Origin: Gemmatimonadota bacterium
GTDB lineage: Bacteria > Latescibacterota > UBA2968 > UBA8231
Length of the DNA stretch: 64,000 nucleotides
Assembly (NCBI GenBank): GCA_018660835.1
Contig: JABJJN010000020.1
Span: 62,001 to 126,000 of the forward strand
Direction of reading: 5' to 3'
Numbering within the stretch: the stretch's first letter is position 1; each line of letters begins with the position of its first letter. The notes below the pieces were generated by a model. That model was given only the letters and a program-made list of their open reading frames with translations, had not been told where the DNA came from and ran no database searches. Shown here in pieces: positions 27,201 to 34,199 of the stretch. The position numbers were made by a program, and so were the translations under genes.

Positions 27201-27586
27201 AGGTCGGCCGAATGTACCGCTCGAAGGGCCGCAACAACCTGCATGATGACCGGCACTGCCTCGTCGACGGTAATTTTTCCTGACTCAAGTCGCTGGCTCA
27301 GACGAGACTCACCAGCGCTTTGAGTCGCCAACCATTGAAAACCGCGCTCATAACCGCTACCGATCACGGCAGCCACATTGGGATGCGCTACTCTCGTGGC
27401 GGCTTCAGCGGCCTTCGCGCACCGCTCCAGATCCGACGCATCGGTCTCGGGACGCGCCGACAGTACGATCTCGACGAGTTCTCCATCGCCTCGTGCTGCA
27501 TACACGAGTTCGACTTCATTGTCGAGACGCGCCTCCAACTGGAACCCGCCGAAGACCTGCCCCAGAAGAGGATCGTTGCCGGCCAT
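24275..27586 (-). CDS. Pseudokinase - AAA ATPase - TPR signalling protein
   Basis: The protein has 1103 residues. An N-terminal Ser/Thr kinase fold (about 10-270) keeps APE (177-179), DLYSVG and the late Arg, but the catalytic loop reads HGNLRPQH (N133 replaces Asp), DFG is GLG (151-153) and the VAIK lysine is absent (LVEIVLSA). It should therefore not phosphorylate. An AAA_16-like ATPase follows with Walker A GEAGIGKT (332-339) and Walker B VVLEDLHWSD. The C-terminal third is TPR-rich (ALYQEALDLDARR, LYNMGMLRSDQERWDDSLEL). Active-kinase versions with AAA_16 and TPR are known signalling proteins. The gene overlaps the preceding AAA/TPR gene by one base (TGATG) and ends the lipoprotein operon. 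No transmembrane segment is seen. Confidence 0.8.
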   Translation of the reverse strand: MAGNDPLLGQVFGGFQLEARLDNEVELVYAARGDGELVEIVLSARPETDASDLERCAKAAEAATRVAHPNVAAVIGSGYERGFQWLATQSAGESRLSQRLESGKITVDEAVPVIMQVVAALRAVHSADLLHGNLRPQHIGIDAQGHVKVTGLGRPSSTSSPMLTRVDEIVGNAEHMAPEQILGGTIGPATDLYSVGLILYQMITGSVPFASTAPATLVYHQLNVSPEPPSLHDAAVPAALDQLIEQLLAKIPEQRLNSATQALAALEAISRRHQLLRVSHIHQTDGELSTQAAGRHQRFEPQFLGRDTEIAQVQELARSVADGHGRAVFIAGEAGIGKTRLLTEFSESLQTGDRYVAQGSCFFGAPLGPYVPIFDAISQLLSHDQGLIAADRESVADTFVETAPGLATLIRQSPSSDDLRTTVAQMFGDDDGGSAEQTRFLDILFDILHAAAMCRPLIVVLEDLHWSDTGTQQFLRHLSHRLSEAPILLIATYRPEDRSRETDAHMSGVLEAWRDSDCTRIDLPRLSQASTAHLTRSLFFDTEFRAGFDEYVYRQSQGNPFIAMEVLKLLRSRHLLLNRNGIWQAEPDFDRAEIPARVEALVREGLDGLSSAERQLLQLAAAIGSRFSSALLEKASGLPRVELLGLLFQLEKIHRLVIAVDGDYEFSHSMIREVLYGELPGELRREYHRLLAGLIADRDWVGEAHTDLGHHLFISEQFADALPHLVKAADEAAHIFSWDEAAAINDDVFAAGRAQSDVETQITALLKSGRAYGHLAHYEAATERFQQCRQMAADHGYVLIEAQAIYETGDLELNQGHLDSAGESFADVTVRLKSLDLQTSWPLYAKALIAWGSVDFEAGRHEQAESRWLEAQAMLTGDEADPASTDVAEASNVVNNLAVLATVRGQFDRAWALYQEALDLDARRDVSGQTVLTLYNMGMLRSDQERWDDSLELYDRALSLCRQTRLSLHEPAIYLNRAEALIGKGEMSESRQALARALTGFRRQDDALGTADTLRLYGRQCRTLEQWSDGQQFLEQSIEINRRYGESISLGEALYELGELNRLSGSAGDAIGPLREAEYIFARIDARPDLDRVRASIQQLEAV

Positions 27587-29976
27587 CAGGCGGCCATCTC
27601 TTTCAGTAACAACAGGCTGCGTCGAGCGTCTTCGGCGGCCCCCACCTGTTCAAACAACTCCGCTGACTGCTGTAGATGCAGGCGTGCCGCCGGAAGATCA
27701 CCCGTCTCTCTCTCCAGGACTCCCAGTTCCAATTCGCACTCGGCCACACCCAACTCGTTCTCAAGTTCGCGGAACGTGTGAAGGCCCTCCTCGAGGCGCT
27801 CGCGTCCCTCATCAAATTCTGCCCGATCACGCAGGATCATGCCTTCGACTTTGCGGCATTCCGCCGCACCTAACCGATCGCTGAGTCTGTCCATCAGGTG
27901 TGAAGCCTGCTGGCAGGCTGTCTCTGCAGAATCGATGTCACCATGCCGCAAGTGCGCACTGGCGGCGCTGACCTTGATGTTGGCCAGCACATCGAGTGTT
28001 CCCAATTCGATCGCCAGGACTTCACCGCGTTCGTAGGACGCCAGGGACTCGACCAGCTCTCCCTGTGCCGCGTAACACATGCCCAGATTGTGGTGCGTCT
28101 GGCAGATACCGTAGCGATGACTGACGCGTGTGTAAGATTTGATCGCTTCGGTATATTGAAGGACGGCATTCATGGAGTCACCACGCACCGTCGACAGCAC
28201 ACCGAGATTTCCGTAGATCGCACCCAGCAGACCGTGATCCGCCACACGTATAGCAGCATCGCGCGCGTCGTCAAAGTGAGTCTGTGCATCGTCGAGTTGC
28301 GAGCGCTCGAAGCTCAGATCGCCCAGGCCGATCTGACATTTGGCGGTCAGCGCATCCAGTCCGCACCGGGTGAAGTGATCGAGTGCCCGCCGATAGTCTG
28401 TCACGGCCTCTTCCCATACACCCTGGCGACGGTGTACTTGGGCGATCTGCAGGAAGGCACGCCCCGCTGCCTCATCGTCCTTGCCAGCCAGGATCAGGGC
28501 TTGACGACACCCCTCAAGGGAACGCTGCCACTCGCCGAGACGGTAGTCGACCTCTCCCTGCAGCATCAGAACATCCAGCCGCAGGGCGTTGGTCATGTTG
28601 GTCCCCAGCGCATCACTCGACTGCTCACACTTGGAGAGAAAGACACGCGCCTCGCGATAGGCAAAGGCGGCGATCGAGCTTCTTGACGAGGTGATCAGGG
28701 CTGGCAGGGCTCGATCGTAGAGTCCGGCTTCGAAGAGGTGATGAGCTAGAGACTGAATATTCCCCGGGTCATCCCGTTCAATGATGTGGGCGAGGCGAAC
28801 GTGAGCGTGCCGTCGGACCGATTCAGGAAGTGATTTGCAAAAGACATCGGCAAGGATGGGATGGGCGAAACGAAAGCCGCGCTCCGTCGATTCGAGTAAA
28901 CGCGTGCGGCGGCCGATTTCCTCAAGCTCTCGCAATGTGCGTGTCAGCGACTGAGATAGAGTGCTGGCGACAAGTGTGCCACTGAAACAGTGGCCCTGAA
29001 CCGCAGCAAGGCTGAGCAATAGCCGTTCGGCATCGTTGAGGCTCTCCAGGCGTCGCTGAATCGCCTCGCGCACCGTGTTCGGAATGTCCTCTTCCTCTGG
29101 ATCACGATTGATCCACAACCCATGAACCTCGTAGATGACTCCCCGTTGAACGAGGAATCGGACATACTCAAGGGTCTGCATCGGTATGCCGCCCGAGCGC
29201 CGATACAGCAGATCGAGAAACTCGGCGGTGAAACCCTCCCGAGGAAAGCACGAACTCACCAGCGTGCGAGTGCCGGTATCGCTGAGGGGGCTGAGATTGA
29301 CCTGGTGAACGTGAGCGTGCCGAACCATGCTCAGCAACATGCCGGGCAGTTGTGCTGTGTCGTCGTTGGCGGCTTCCTCAGGTCGCACGCTGACCACGAC
29401 GAGGATGCGAGCCCCTGTCACCCTGCTGGCCAGCAGATTCAGCACGCGCAGAGACGCCGAATCTGCCCAATGAAGATCCTCCAGGCACAGCAAGACAGGC
29501 GTCCGATCGGCCCGCTCCTGCAACAGGCCCAGTAGGCGTGACAAGAAAAGACTGTGCCGTAACTCTGGCTGGATTTCGGTTTGAGAATCTTCGTCTGGCG
29601 TCGGTTCACCCGGGAAGACATCGGGCCACAGGTGCGTCATGACGCGTCCTGTCATGTCCCTGATCGCATCGCGCTCTGTTTCGGTCGCGTCTGCAAGAAT
29701 CTCCCTCAAGACACCGATGAAGAGTCCCTGCGGGGTCTTCGAATCGGTCTCAGCAGCCCCCCCATGGAGCACACACATCGATCGCGCTTCGGCAATGGCG
29801 GAGATCTCCTCGATCATCCGTGTCTTGCCGACGCCAGCCTCGGCGGCGAGAATGACGATGGAGCCGGCACCCTGCGCTGCTTCGGCCAACCTCTTGCGCA
29901 ACAAGACGAGCTCGTCGTCGCGCCCCACGAGGGTGGGCCGTGTTGTAACAGGCGCTTGTGAGGCGACCTGGGTCAT
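27586..29976 (-). CDS. AAA ATPase - TPR protein (STAND-like)
   Basis: The 796-residue protein starts at ATG 29976, which overlaps the upstream lipoprotein stop as TGATG. The AAA_16-type ATPase has VGRDDEL near residue 17, Walker A AEAGVGKT (45-52) and Walker B LLCLEDLHWAD (~190-200). The C-terminal ~400 residues are TPR repeats (LLGAIYGNLGVLSTVRGDSM, THHNLGMCYAAQGELVESLA). There is no kinase, cyclase or DNA-binding domain, unlike LuxR-type or adenylate-cyclase relatives with the same core. It resembles the ATPase-TPR half of the neighbouring pseudokinase protein, so the two probably arose by duplication and may work together. Predicted cytoplasmic. Confidence 0.8.
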   Translation of the reverse strand: MTQVASQAPVTTRPTLVGRDDELVLLRKRLAEAAQGAGSIVILAAEAGVGKTRMIEEISAIAEARSMCVLHGGAAETDSKTPQGLFIGVLREILADATETERDAIRDMTGRVMTHLWPDVFPGEPTPDEDSQTEIQPELRHSLFLSRLLGLLQERADRTPVLLCLEDLHWADSASLRVLNLLASRVTGARILVVVSVRPEEAANDDTAQLPGMLLSMVRHAHVHQVNLSPLSDTGTRTLVSSCFPREGFTAEFLDLLYRRSGGIPMQTLEYVRFLVQRGVIYEVHGLWINRDPEEEDIPNTVREAIQRRLESLNDAERLLLSLAAVQGHCFSGTLVASTLSQSLTRTLRELEEIGRRTRLLESTERGFRFAHPILADVFCKSLPESVRRHAHVRLAHIIERDDPGNIQSLAHHLFEAGLYDRALPALITSSRSSIAAFAYREARVFLSKCEQSSDALGTNMTNALRLDVLMLQGEVDYRLGEWQRSLEGCRQALILAGKDDEAAGRAFLQIAQVHRRQGVWEEAVTDYRRALDHFTRCGLDALTAKCQIGLGDLSFERSQLDDAQTHFDDARDAAIRVADHGLLGAIYGNLGVLSTVRGDSMNAVLQYTEAIKSYTRVSHRYGICQTHHNLGMCYAAQGELVESLASYERGEVLAIELGTLDVLANIKVSAASAHLRHGDIDSAETACQQASHLMDRLSDRLGAAECRKVEGMILRDRAEFDEGRERLEEGLHTFRELENELGVAECELELGVLERETGDLPAARLHLQQSAELFEQVGAAEDARRSLLLLKEMAA

Positions 29977-30596
29977 CAGTTGCGTCGCAGTCCATAGCGG
30001 GAGAAGCCGGGCACATCCACCCACAACTCATACGACTTCGAATTGCCCGCGTGATAGACCGCACTGTCCACGGCCTCTTCGGTGTCATCGTCGTAAATAT
30101 GCACGGACGCCAGCGCATCCACTGGACAATCAACGCGGTCACTGCCGACGGTGTAGTGGAGCGTAGCGTAGGGACTGAAGCGCACGCCACTCGGATCGAA
30201 ATCGACAACGAGCCCGCACAGTTGATCGCCGGTGACCCTCATGGTAATCGGCGTTGGCTCGGCCAGGGCGCCTGGGGGTATCGCAAAGATGACGAGCAGG
30301 TCGTCTCGAGGGTTGCCGCCTGTTTCATCGACGACCATTTGTCCACCGTCCGGGCCGATCGTCGCCTGTGCAGTGCGCGCAGAAGGCGTCGCAATTTCGA
30401 TGACGTAGCCACCGTCTTCGGCCGTATTCTCCTTCGCGCTCAGAACGGATCTGACGCTCCGCTTCGCAGCTACTTCAGGCGCGGCAGCGGCCGTCGGCGA
30501 AGAAGGATTGTCGCCACACGAGGCGAGGGCGAATAGAACCGCCAGGGCCAAACATTGGCAGATAACTCGTGTTAGGTTCTCATGAAATTGGGTCAT
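29976..30596 (-). CDS. Lipoprotein with ZU5-like beta domain (paralogue C)
   Basis: A 206-residue lipoprotein from ATG ~30596; the lipobox is LASC after a hydrophobic stretch (CLALAVLFALASCGDN). The mature part contains ATIGPDGGQM, IPPGALAEPTPITMRVTGD, VVDFDPSGVRFSPYATLHY and the terminal VPGFSRYGLRRN. The 'IG..GG ... IP.GAL ... F.P.G..F' pattern is ZU5-like and repeats in the next two genes. Unlike them its tail is LRRN, not SLGE. It is followed without a gap by the AAA/TPR gene, which implies functional coupling. Function unknown; a surface sensor or adhesin is one possibility. Confidence 0.7.
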   Translation of the reverse strand: MTQFHENLTRVICQCLALAVLFALASCGDNPSSPTAAAAPEVAAKRSVRSVLSAKENTAEDGGYVIEIATPSARTAQATIGPDGGQMVVDETGGNPRDDLLVIFAIPPGALAEPTPITMRVTGDQLCGLVVDFDPSGVRFSPYATLHYTVGSDRVDCPVDALASVHIYDDDTEEAVDSAVYHAGNSKSYELWVDVPGFSRYGLRRN

Positions 30597-30633
30597 GGGA
30601 TTGTCTCTTACTTGCTCATTGCAGGTCGGCTGG

Positions 30634-31251
30634 CTACTCGCCAAGTGAGTAGCGCGAGAATCCGGGGACGCGGATCACGACGATGTAGGAATTTCCATCG
30701 AAACCTGATTTCACGATGTCGGCCTCTTCGATCGTGCCATCGTCGTGATGATGGAATCCCAGGATACTGCCGTCCTTTTCAAGGATGCGCTCATCGACCA
30801 GCGAACGATCGATCCGAATCCTCAGCGTCGCCGCCTCGACGAATTCCAGGCCACCAGGCGCGAAGCCGACGGCCAGACCGGGGAGTCCATCGCCGAAGAC
30901 CGTCATCGTGATCTTCTCTGTCGTGAACAGTGCACCCTCCGGAACACTGAAACCGACGGTGATGTTTGCTGCCTCGGCCTTGGCAAGGGCGACACCTGTC
31001 GCCGGATGGTCAATTTCGACACCGATTTTCAGGCTGCCCCCCGCCTTGTCGAACAGACCCGACGTGACACGTCCCGTCCCCGGCAAAGCCAATACCTTCG
31101 CCGAACTGCCATCAGTACGTCCGAAGGTGATCAGACTGTGCTGTGTGTTGGATTCGGGACCGGCGGGCCGTTCGGCACATCCGAACAGAGCCAGGCTCAG
31201 CAGAATCGCGGCAAATCCGACAAACTTTGTCCCGATTTTTTGAGGAGTCAT
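30634..31251 (-). CDS. Lipoprotein with ZU5-like beta domain (paralogue B)
   Basis: The protein has 205 residues from the ATG at 31251, four bases after the preceding stop. The signal MTPQKIGTKFVGFAAILLSL ends in lipobox LFGC. The conserved segments are ITVGFSVPEGALFTTEKITM, LAVGFAPGGLEFVEAATLRI and the terminal VPGFSRYSLGE shared with the first paralogue. The opening 'IGP.GG' strand is diverged (GGSLKIGVEID). An in-frame ORF extends 76 codons upstream into the neighbouring gene, but the lipoprotein signal fixes the start. Function unknown. Confidence 0.7.
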   Translation of the reverse strand: MTPQKIGTKFVGFAAILLSLALFGCAERPAGPESNTQHSLITFGRTDGSSAKVLALPGTGRVTSGLFDKAGGSLKIGVEIDHPATGVALAKAEAANITVGFSVPEGALFTTEKITMTVFGDGLPGLAVGFAPGGLEFVEAATLRIRIDRSLVDERILEKDGSILGFHHHDDGTIEEADIVKSGFDGNSYIVVIRVPGFSRYSLGE

Positions 31252-31255
31252 CTGT

Positions 31256-31966
31256 TTACTCGCCCAGTGAATAGCGGGAGAAGCCAGGGACCCGGACGTT
31301 GAGGATGACATCGCCACTGCCCTTGGCCTCGACCTCCACCAGCACGACCTCCGTCTCCCCTGTGTGCGTCGTGTGTACGCCATAAAGCGTCGCCGCATCC
31401 AGATCGACGCGATCCCTTTCGAGTCTAATCTTGAGTCTGGCGTCCTCGGCGAAATCCAGACCACCCGGAGCGAAGGCAATGATCAATTCGCTGAGGAAAT
31501 AACCACTTACCCTCATCGAGATCTCTTCCTCTACGTCCAGTGCGTCTTTGGGGATCTTTAGTTCAACCGACAGGGCCGCATGCAGTTTGCTGCCGTCCTC
31601 GTCCTTCTTGGGCCCCTTGTCCTTGATCTTCAGCTTACCGCCTTTTGGACCGATGATGGCACTGGTGGTTAAACCATTCTCGTAATCATCGACCGCGACG
31701 TCATCACCGTCACCGTCATCGTCATCACCGTCATCGTCATCACCGTCATCGTCATCACCGTCATCGTCATCGTCATCGCCCATCGACTTGGCCGCGGGCT
31801 GACCGCCGGCACCAAAGCGCAAGAGGGCGGACGCCGAAGAGGCGTCGGACAACTGGCTCTCACTCGAGGAGACGGGTGAAGGCGTCTCGCTACAGCCGAC
31901 GATGGCGAGAAGCCCCATCATCAGACTTGCGCAGGTGATTCGTTTCAATACACCGATCCAGGACAT
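31256..31966 (-). CDS. Lipoprotein with Asp-rich linker and ZU5-like domain (paralogue A)
   Basis: In this 236-residue protein the lipobox IVGC follows a hydrophobic segment (MSWIGVLKRITCASLMMGLL). Residues ~63-90 are an Asp/Gly tract of repeated GDDDD units, which could bind Ca2+ or act as a charged spacer. The C-terminal domain has SAIIGPKGGKLKI, LKIPKDALDVEEEISMRVSG, IIAFAPGGLDFAEDARLKI and VPGFSRYSLGE, the last 11 residues identical to those of the next gene. It is the first gene of the five-gene operon. Promoter-proximal tandem repeats lie 42-81 bp upstream. Role unknown. Confidence 0.72.
   Translation of the reverse strand: MSWIGVLKRITCASLMMGLLAIVGCSETPSPVSSSESQLSDASSASALLRFGAGGQPAAKSMGDDDDDDGDDDDGDDDDGDDDDGDGDDVAVDDYENGLTTSAIIGPKGGKLKIKDKGPKKDEDGSKLHAALSVELKIPKDALDVEEEISMRVSGYFLSELIIAFAPGGLDFAEDARLKIRLERDRVDLDAATLYGVHTTHTGETEVVLVEVEAKGSGDVILNVRVPGFSRYSLGE
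31711..31770 (-). repeat. Four perfect 15-bp tandem repeats encoding GDDDD units
   Basis: CACCGTCATCGTCAT occurs four times without mismatch (31711, 31726, 31741, 31756), flanked by degenerate copies. On the coding strand each unit gives GDDDD. Being a multiple of three, copy-number changes by slippage would lengthen or shorten the acidic linker without breaking the frame. Confidence 0.9.
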
Positions 31967-32335
31967 GTACGGTTACTCCATGACATAGGAGAAGGGAGGA
32001 CTTTGGGATTCTGACCATATTTCTGCAATTCTGATAATATACCTGCAAGGATCGTGCCTTCCCGGGTTTTTTTTCAGACCTGTCGCGTCTAGTTCAACTC
32101 TGGTCTGCACTTATGATGTTTTGTCTAAAAAAGAGACAAAAACCCAGCCTGAGAAACACCACGATTAAAGGGGGAAATTCACCGACAATCGGGTCAAATG
32201 CCCAAATGCCTCGCCCAATCCGGTGGCGGCAATGAACTCGGTCCGTTATCGTTACCCAAGCCTCAGGCTCGCACAATCGCAGCCGACCGAGCGTCGACGT
32301 GTGATCGGGCCTTCGTCAGACAGCAAGATGCCTGT
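31967..32335. other. Divergent intergenic region between lipoprotein operon and sensor kinase
   Basis: These 369 bp separate two divergent transcription units and hold no convincing gene. They contain the 20-bp tandem repeats at 32008-32047, an AT-rich stretch around 32015-32045, a T8 run near 32069, and a long in-frame leader (from 32198) before the kinase that lacks coding character. It probably carries promoters for both directions, but no sigma-70 hexamer pair stands out. Confidence 0.5.
32008..32047. repeat. Two adjacent 20-bp direct repeats upstream of the lipoprotein operon
   Basis: ATTCTGACCATATTTCTGCA (32008-32027) is followed directly by ATTCTGATAATATACCTGCA (32028-32047), identical at 16 of 20 positions. 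The 20-bp phase (about two helical turns) puts both copies on one DNA face, 42-81 bp before the first lipoprotein ATG. That position suits an activator site; the divergently encoded sensor kinase/regulator pair lies on the other side. Confidence 0.5.
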
Positions 32336-33664
32336 ATGATTTGGGACCGATCCATTCGGCAGACGCTCCTCCCCCTCGGCCTTGTCGTGGTTCTCTCCGG
32401 TTGTGTCTATCTGTACTTCGCCGCGCGCTCAGAATCTGAGGCCCGTCGACATTTCATCGACACGGCAGAAACCATTGGCGAGTTGACCGCAATCAGCATC
32501 GCCCCCGGTCTCTACGTCGAGGATCTGGCGACGATGTCCGACCACCTTCGCCGCATCAGCTCGCTTCCCGGAATCGACTATCTGATCATCTCTGATCACG
32601 CCAGGGTCGTCGTTGCCCTTTACGACGATTCCCTGCTGGTGCGTGGTTCTCCGGATCGGCTGCTAGCCGAGGCCAGAGAAACAACAGCCTACCGGATTGA
32701 GACGCCCATCCATCTGTCCGGGCGACAACTCGGGCGCCTCGAGTCTGGATTCTCTACGGATCAGTTGAATGCACAGATCGCCGAACGTCGAAGGGCGATT
32801 GCTATGATCAGTGTGATGATCATCGTGGCGGCATGCGTCCTGGCGATGCTGCTTTCGCGCTCCCTGAGACGGAGGGCCGAGAAGGCTGGCGCGCAGGCGG
32901 AAGACGAACTCCGAATTCGAACGAGCCAACAACTACGGGGCGATCGGCTTCGCTCCCTCGGCGAAATGGCGGCGGGCATCGCCCACGAGTTGAGTCAGCC
33001 ACTCTCCGTCGTCATGGGCAAAGCGGAAGTATCGCTGATTGGTATGGAGGAGGGATGGGAAGTCTCGCCTGAGGAAACCAAAGCAGAAATGGCGACCATC
33101 GTCGAACAGGCCGAGAGGATGGCCCACATCATCGAGCATGTTCGGATGTTTGCCCGAGAAGCGAACGAGGTGAAGCTGGAAGCCGTCGATGTCAACGAAG
33201 TTGTCAATCTGGCGGTAGGGATGCTGGGTGCTCAGTTCCGTACGCATGGGATTGAAATCGAGTACGAGCTGACCGAGGAGTTACCCTCGGTGCTGGGCAA
33301 TGCGTTCTCTCTCGAAGAGGTTCTGCTGAATGTGTTGAGCAACTCCCGCGATGCCATGAAGGACACCGAACCGAAGCAGGTCACCTTGCGATCGTCCATC
33401 TCGCCCGAAGAACCGGATCACATCCAGATGGAGATACAGGATAGCGGCAACGGCGTCGACGAGAAGATCGTCAGCAAAGTCTTCGATCCATTTTTCACCA
33501 CGAAAGAGCCCGATCAGGGGACCGGCCTGGGGTTGTCCGTTTCACGATCGATCATTGAAGGTTTCGGGGGCCGAATAGGTCTGCGATCCCAGCCAGGCCA
33601 GGGTACGATCGTCACGATCCTCCTACCCACAAACCCAACCTCAGTGACCACTGAATCCTCATGA
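32336..33664 (+). CDS. Membrane sensor histidine kinase
   Basis: A 442-residue kinase from the ATG at 32336. Topology: a membrane span at ~10-29, a ~125-residue extracytoplasmic sensor region, and a second span at ~155-175. The HisKA box is AAGIAHELSQPLSVV with phosphorylatable H217. The ATPase has the N box (NVLSNSRDAM), G1 (DSGNGVDEK), F (FDPFFTTK) and G2 (GTGLGLSV). The sensor region has no recognisable PAS or Cache motif. The upstream in-frame sequence is discarded because it lacks a signal or domain. Its stop overlaps the response-regulator ATG (ATGA). HELSQPL is typical of kinases like those partnering NtrC or stand-alone receivers. Confidence 0.88.
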   Translation: MIWDRSIRQTLLPLGLVVVLSGCVYLYFAARSESEARRHFIDTAETIGELTAISIAPGLYVEDLATMSDHLRRISSLPGIDYLIISDHARVVVALYDDSLLVRGSPDRLLAEARETTAYRIETPIHLSGRQLGRLESGFSTDQLNAQIAERRRAIAMISVMIIVAACVLAMLLSRSLRRRAEKAGAQAEDELRIRTSQQLRGDRLRSLGEMAAGIAHELSQPLSVVMGKAEVSLIGMEEGWEVSPEETKAEMATIVEQAERMAHIIEHVRMFAREANEVKLEAVDVNEVVNLAVGMLGAQFRTHGIEIEYELTEELPSVLGNAFSLEEVLLNVLSNSRDAMKDTEPKQVTLRSSISPEEPDHIQMEIQDSGNGVDEKIVSKVFDPFFTTKEPDQGTGLGLSVSRSIIEGFGGRIGLRSQPGQGTIVTILLPTNPTSVTTESS

Positions 33665-34029
33665 ACACCCTCATCGTTGACGACGAGTCAAGGATTCGGT
33701 CCATGTTCAGTACATTCCTCGACAAGTGTGGCCACCATGTCCTGGCTGCTGGGGATGGGGAAGAGGCCCTCGTTCTACTTGAGGAAAACCCCAACGTCCA
33801 GGTGGTGATCTCCGACATCCGCATGCCCAAGATGGATGGTCTGGAATTGCTACGAATCACTTCCGAACGGTTTCCTCATATATCGGTGATCCTGATAACG
33901 GGTCATGGTGACCCGGAAATCATCACATCGGCTAGGAAACTGGGCGCCGTGGAATGTTTCGTGAAGCCAGTGCGGCTCACTCGGATTCGCGAATATCTAG
34001 ATGAGTTGGAGACAGAGAGCACGTCCTGA
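33661..34029 (+). CDS. Stand-alone response regulator receiver
   Basis: A 122-residue CheY-like protein with the acidic pocket D7/D8 in IVDDES, phosphoacceptor D52 in VVISDIRMPKMDG, T80 in LITGHGD and K102 in CFVKPV. There is no output domain: the protein ends after the receiver's last helix. The start is translationally coupled to the kinase by a 4-base overlap. It must signal by protein contact, for example as phosphodonor in a relay or by binding a partner; the divergently encoded AAA/TPR proteins are candidates by position only. Confidence 0.9.
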   Translation: MNTLIVDDESRIRSMFSTFLDKCGHHVLAAGDGEEALVLLEENPNVQVVISDIRMPKMDGLELLRITSERFPHISVILITGHGDPEIITSARKLGAVECFVKPVRLTRIREYLDELETESTS

Positions 34030-34076
34030 CCATCTTCCAACCCCTGCGCGCCCATGTCGTTAGTTAGATGGCGCAA

Positions 34077-34093
34077 GACGCCTGGAAGGCGTC
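34077..34093. terminator. Short inverted repeat between convergent genes
   Basis: GACGCC TGGAA GGCGTC gives a 6-bp GC-rich stem 48 bases after the response-regulator stop, in the 170-bp gap before the convergent URO-D-like gene. No T-run follows, so termination is only a possibility. Nothing else is evident in this gap. Confidence 0.25.
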
Positions 34094-34199
34094 AGGCCGC
34101 TTGCCGCGATAGCCTGTCATGGTGATGGGGTCGTCGAGACGCCGTTCCAGCAGAGGCCCCGCTGCAGGAAGACAGCAGCTATAGTCTTGAACCTGATGC

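Noticed and set aside
31711..31770. Short tandem repeats as a CRISPR array
   Set aside because: Units are 15 bp, contiguous without spacers, and in frame within a coding region.
32198..32335. N-terminal extension of the histidine kinase from an ATG at 32198
   Set aside because: The 46 extra residues have no signal, domain or ribosome site and would precede a normal N-terminal membrane span.
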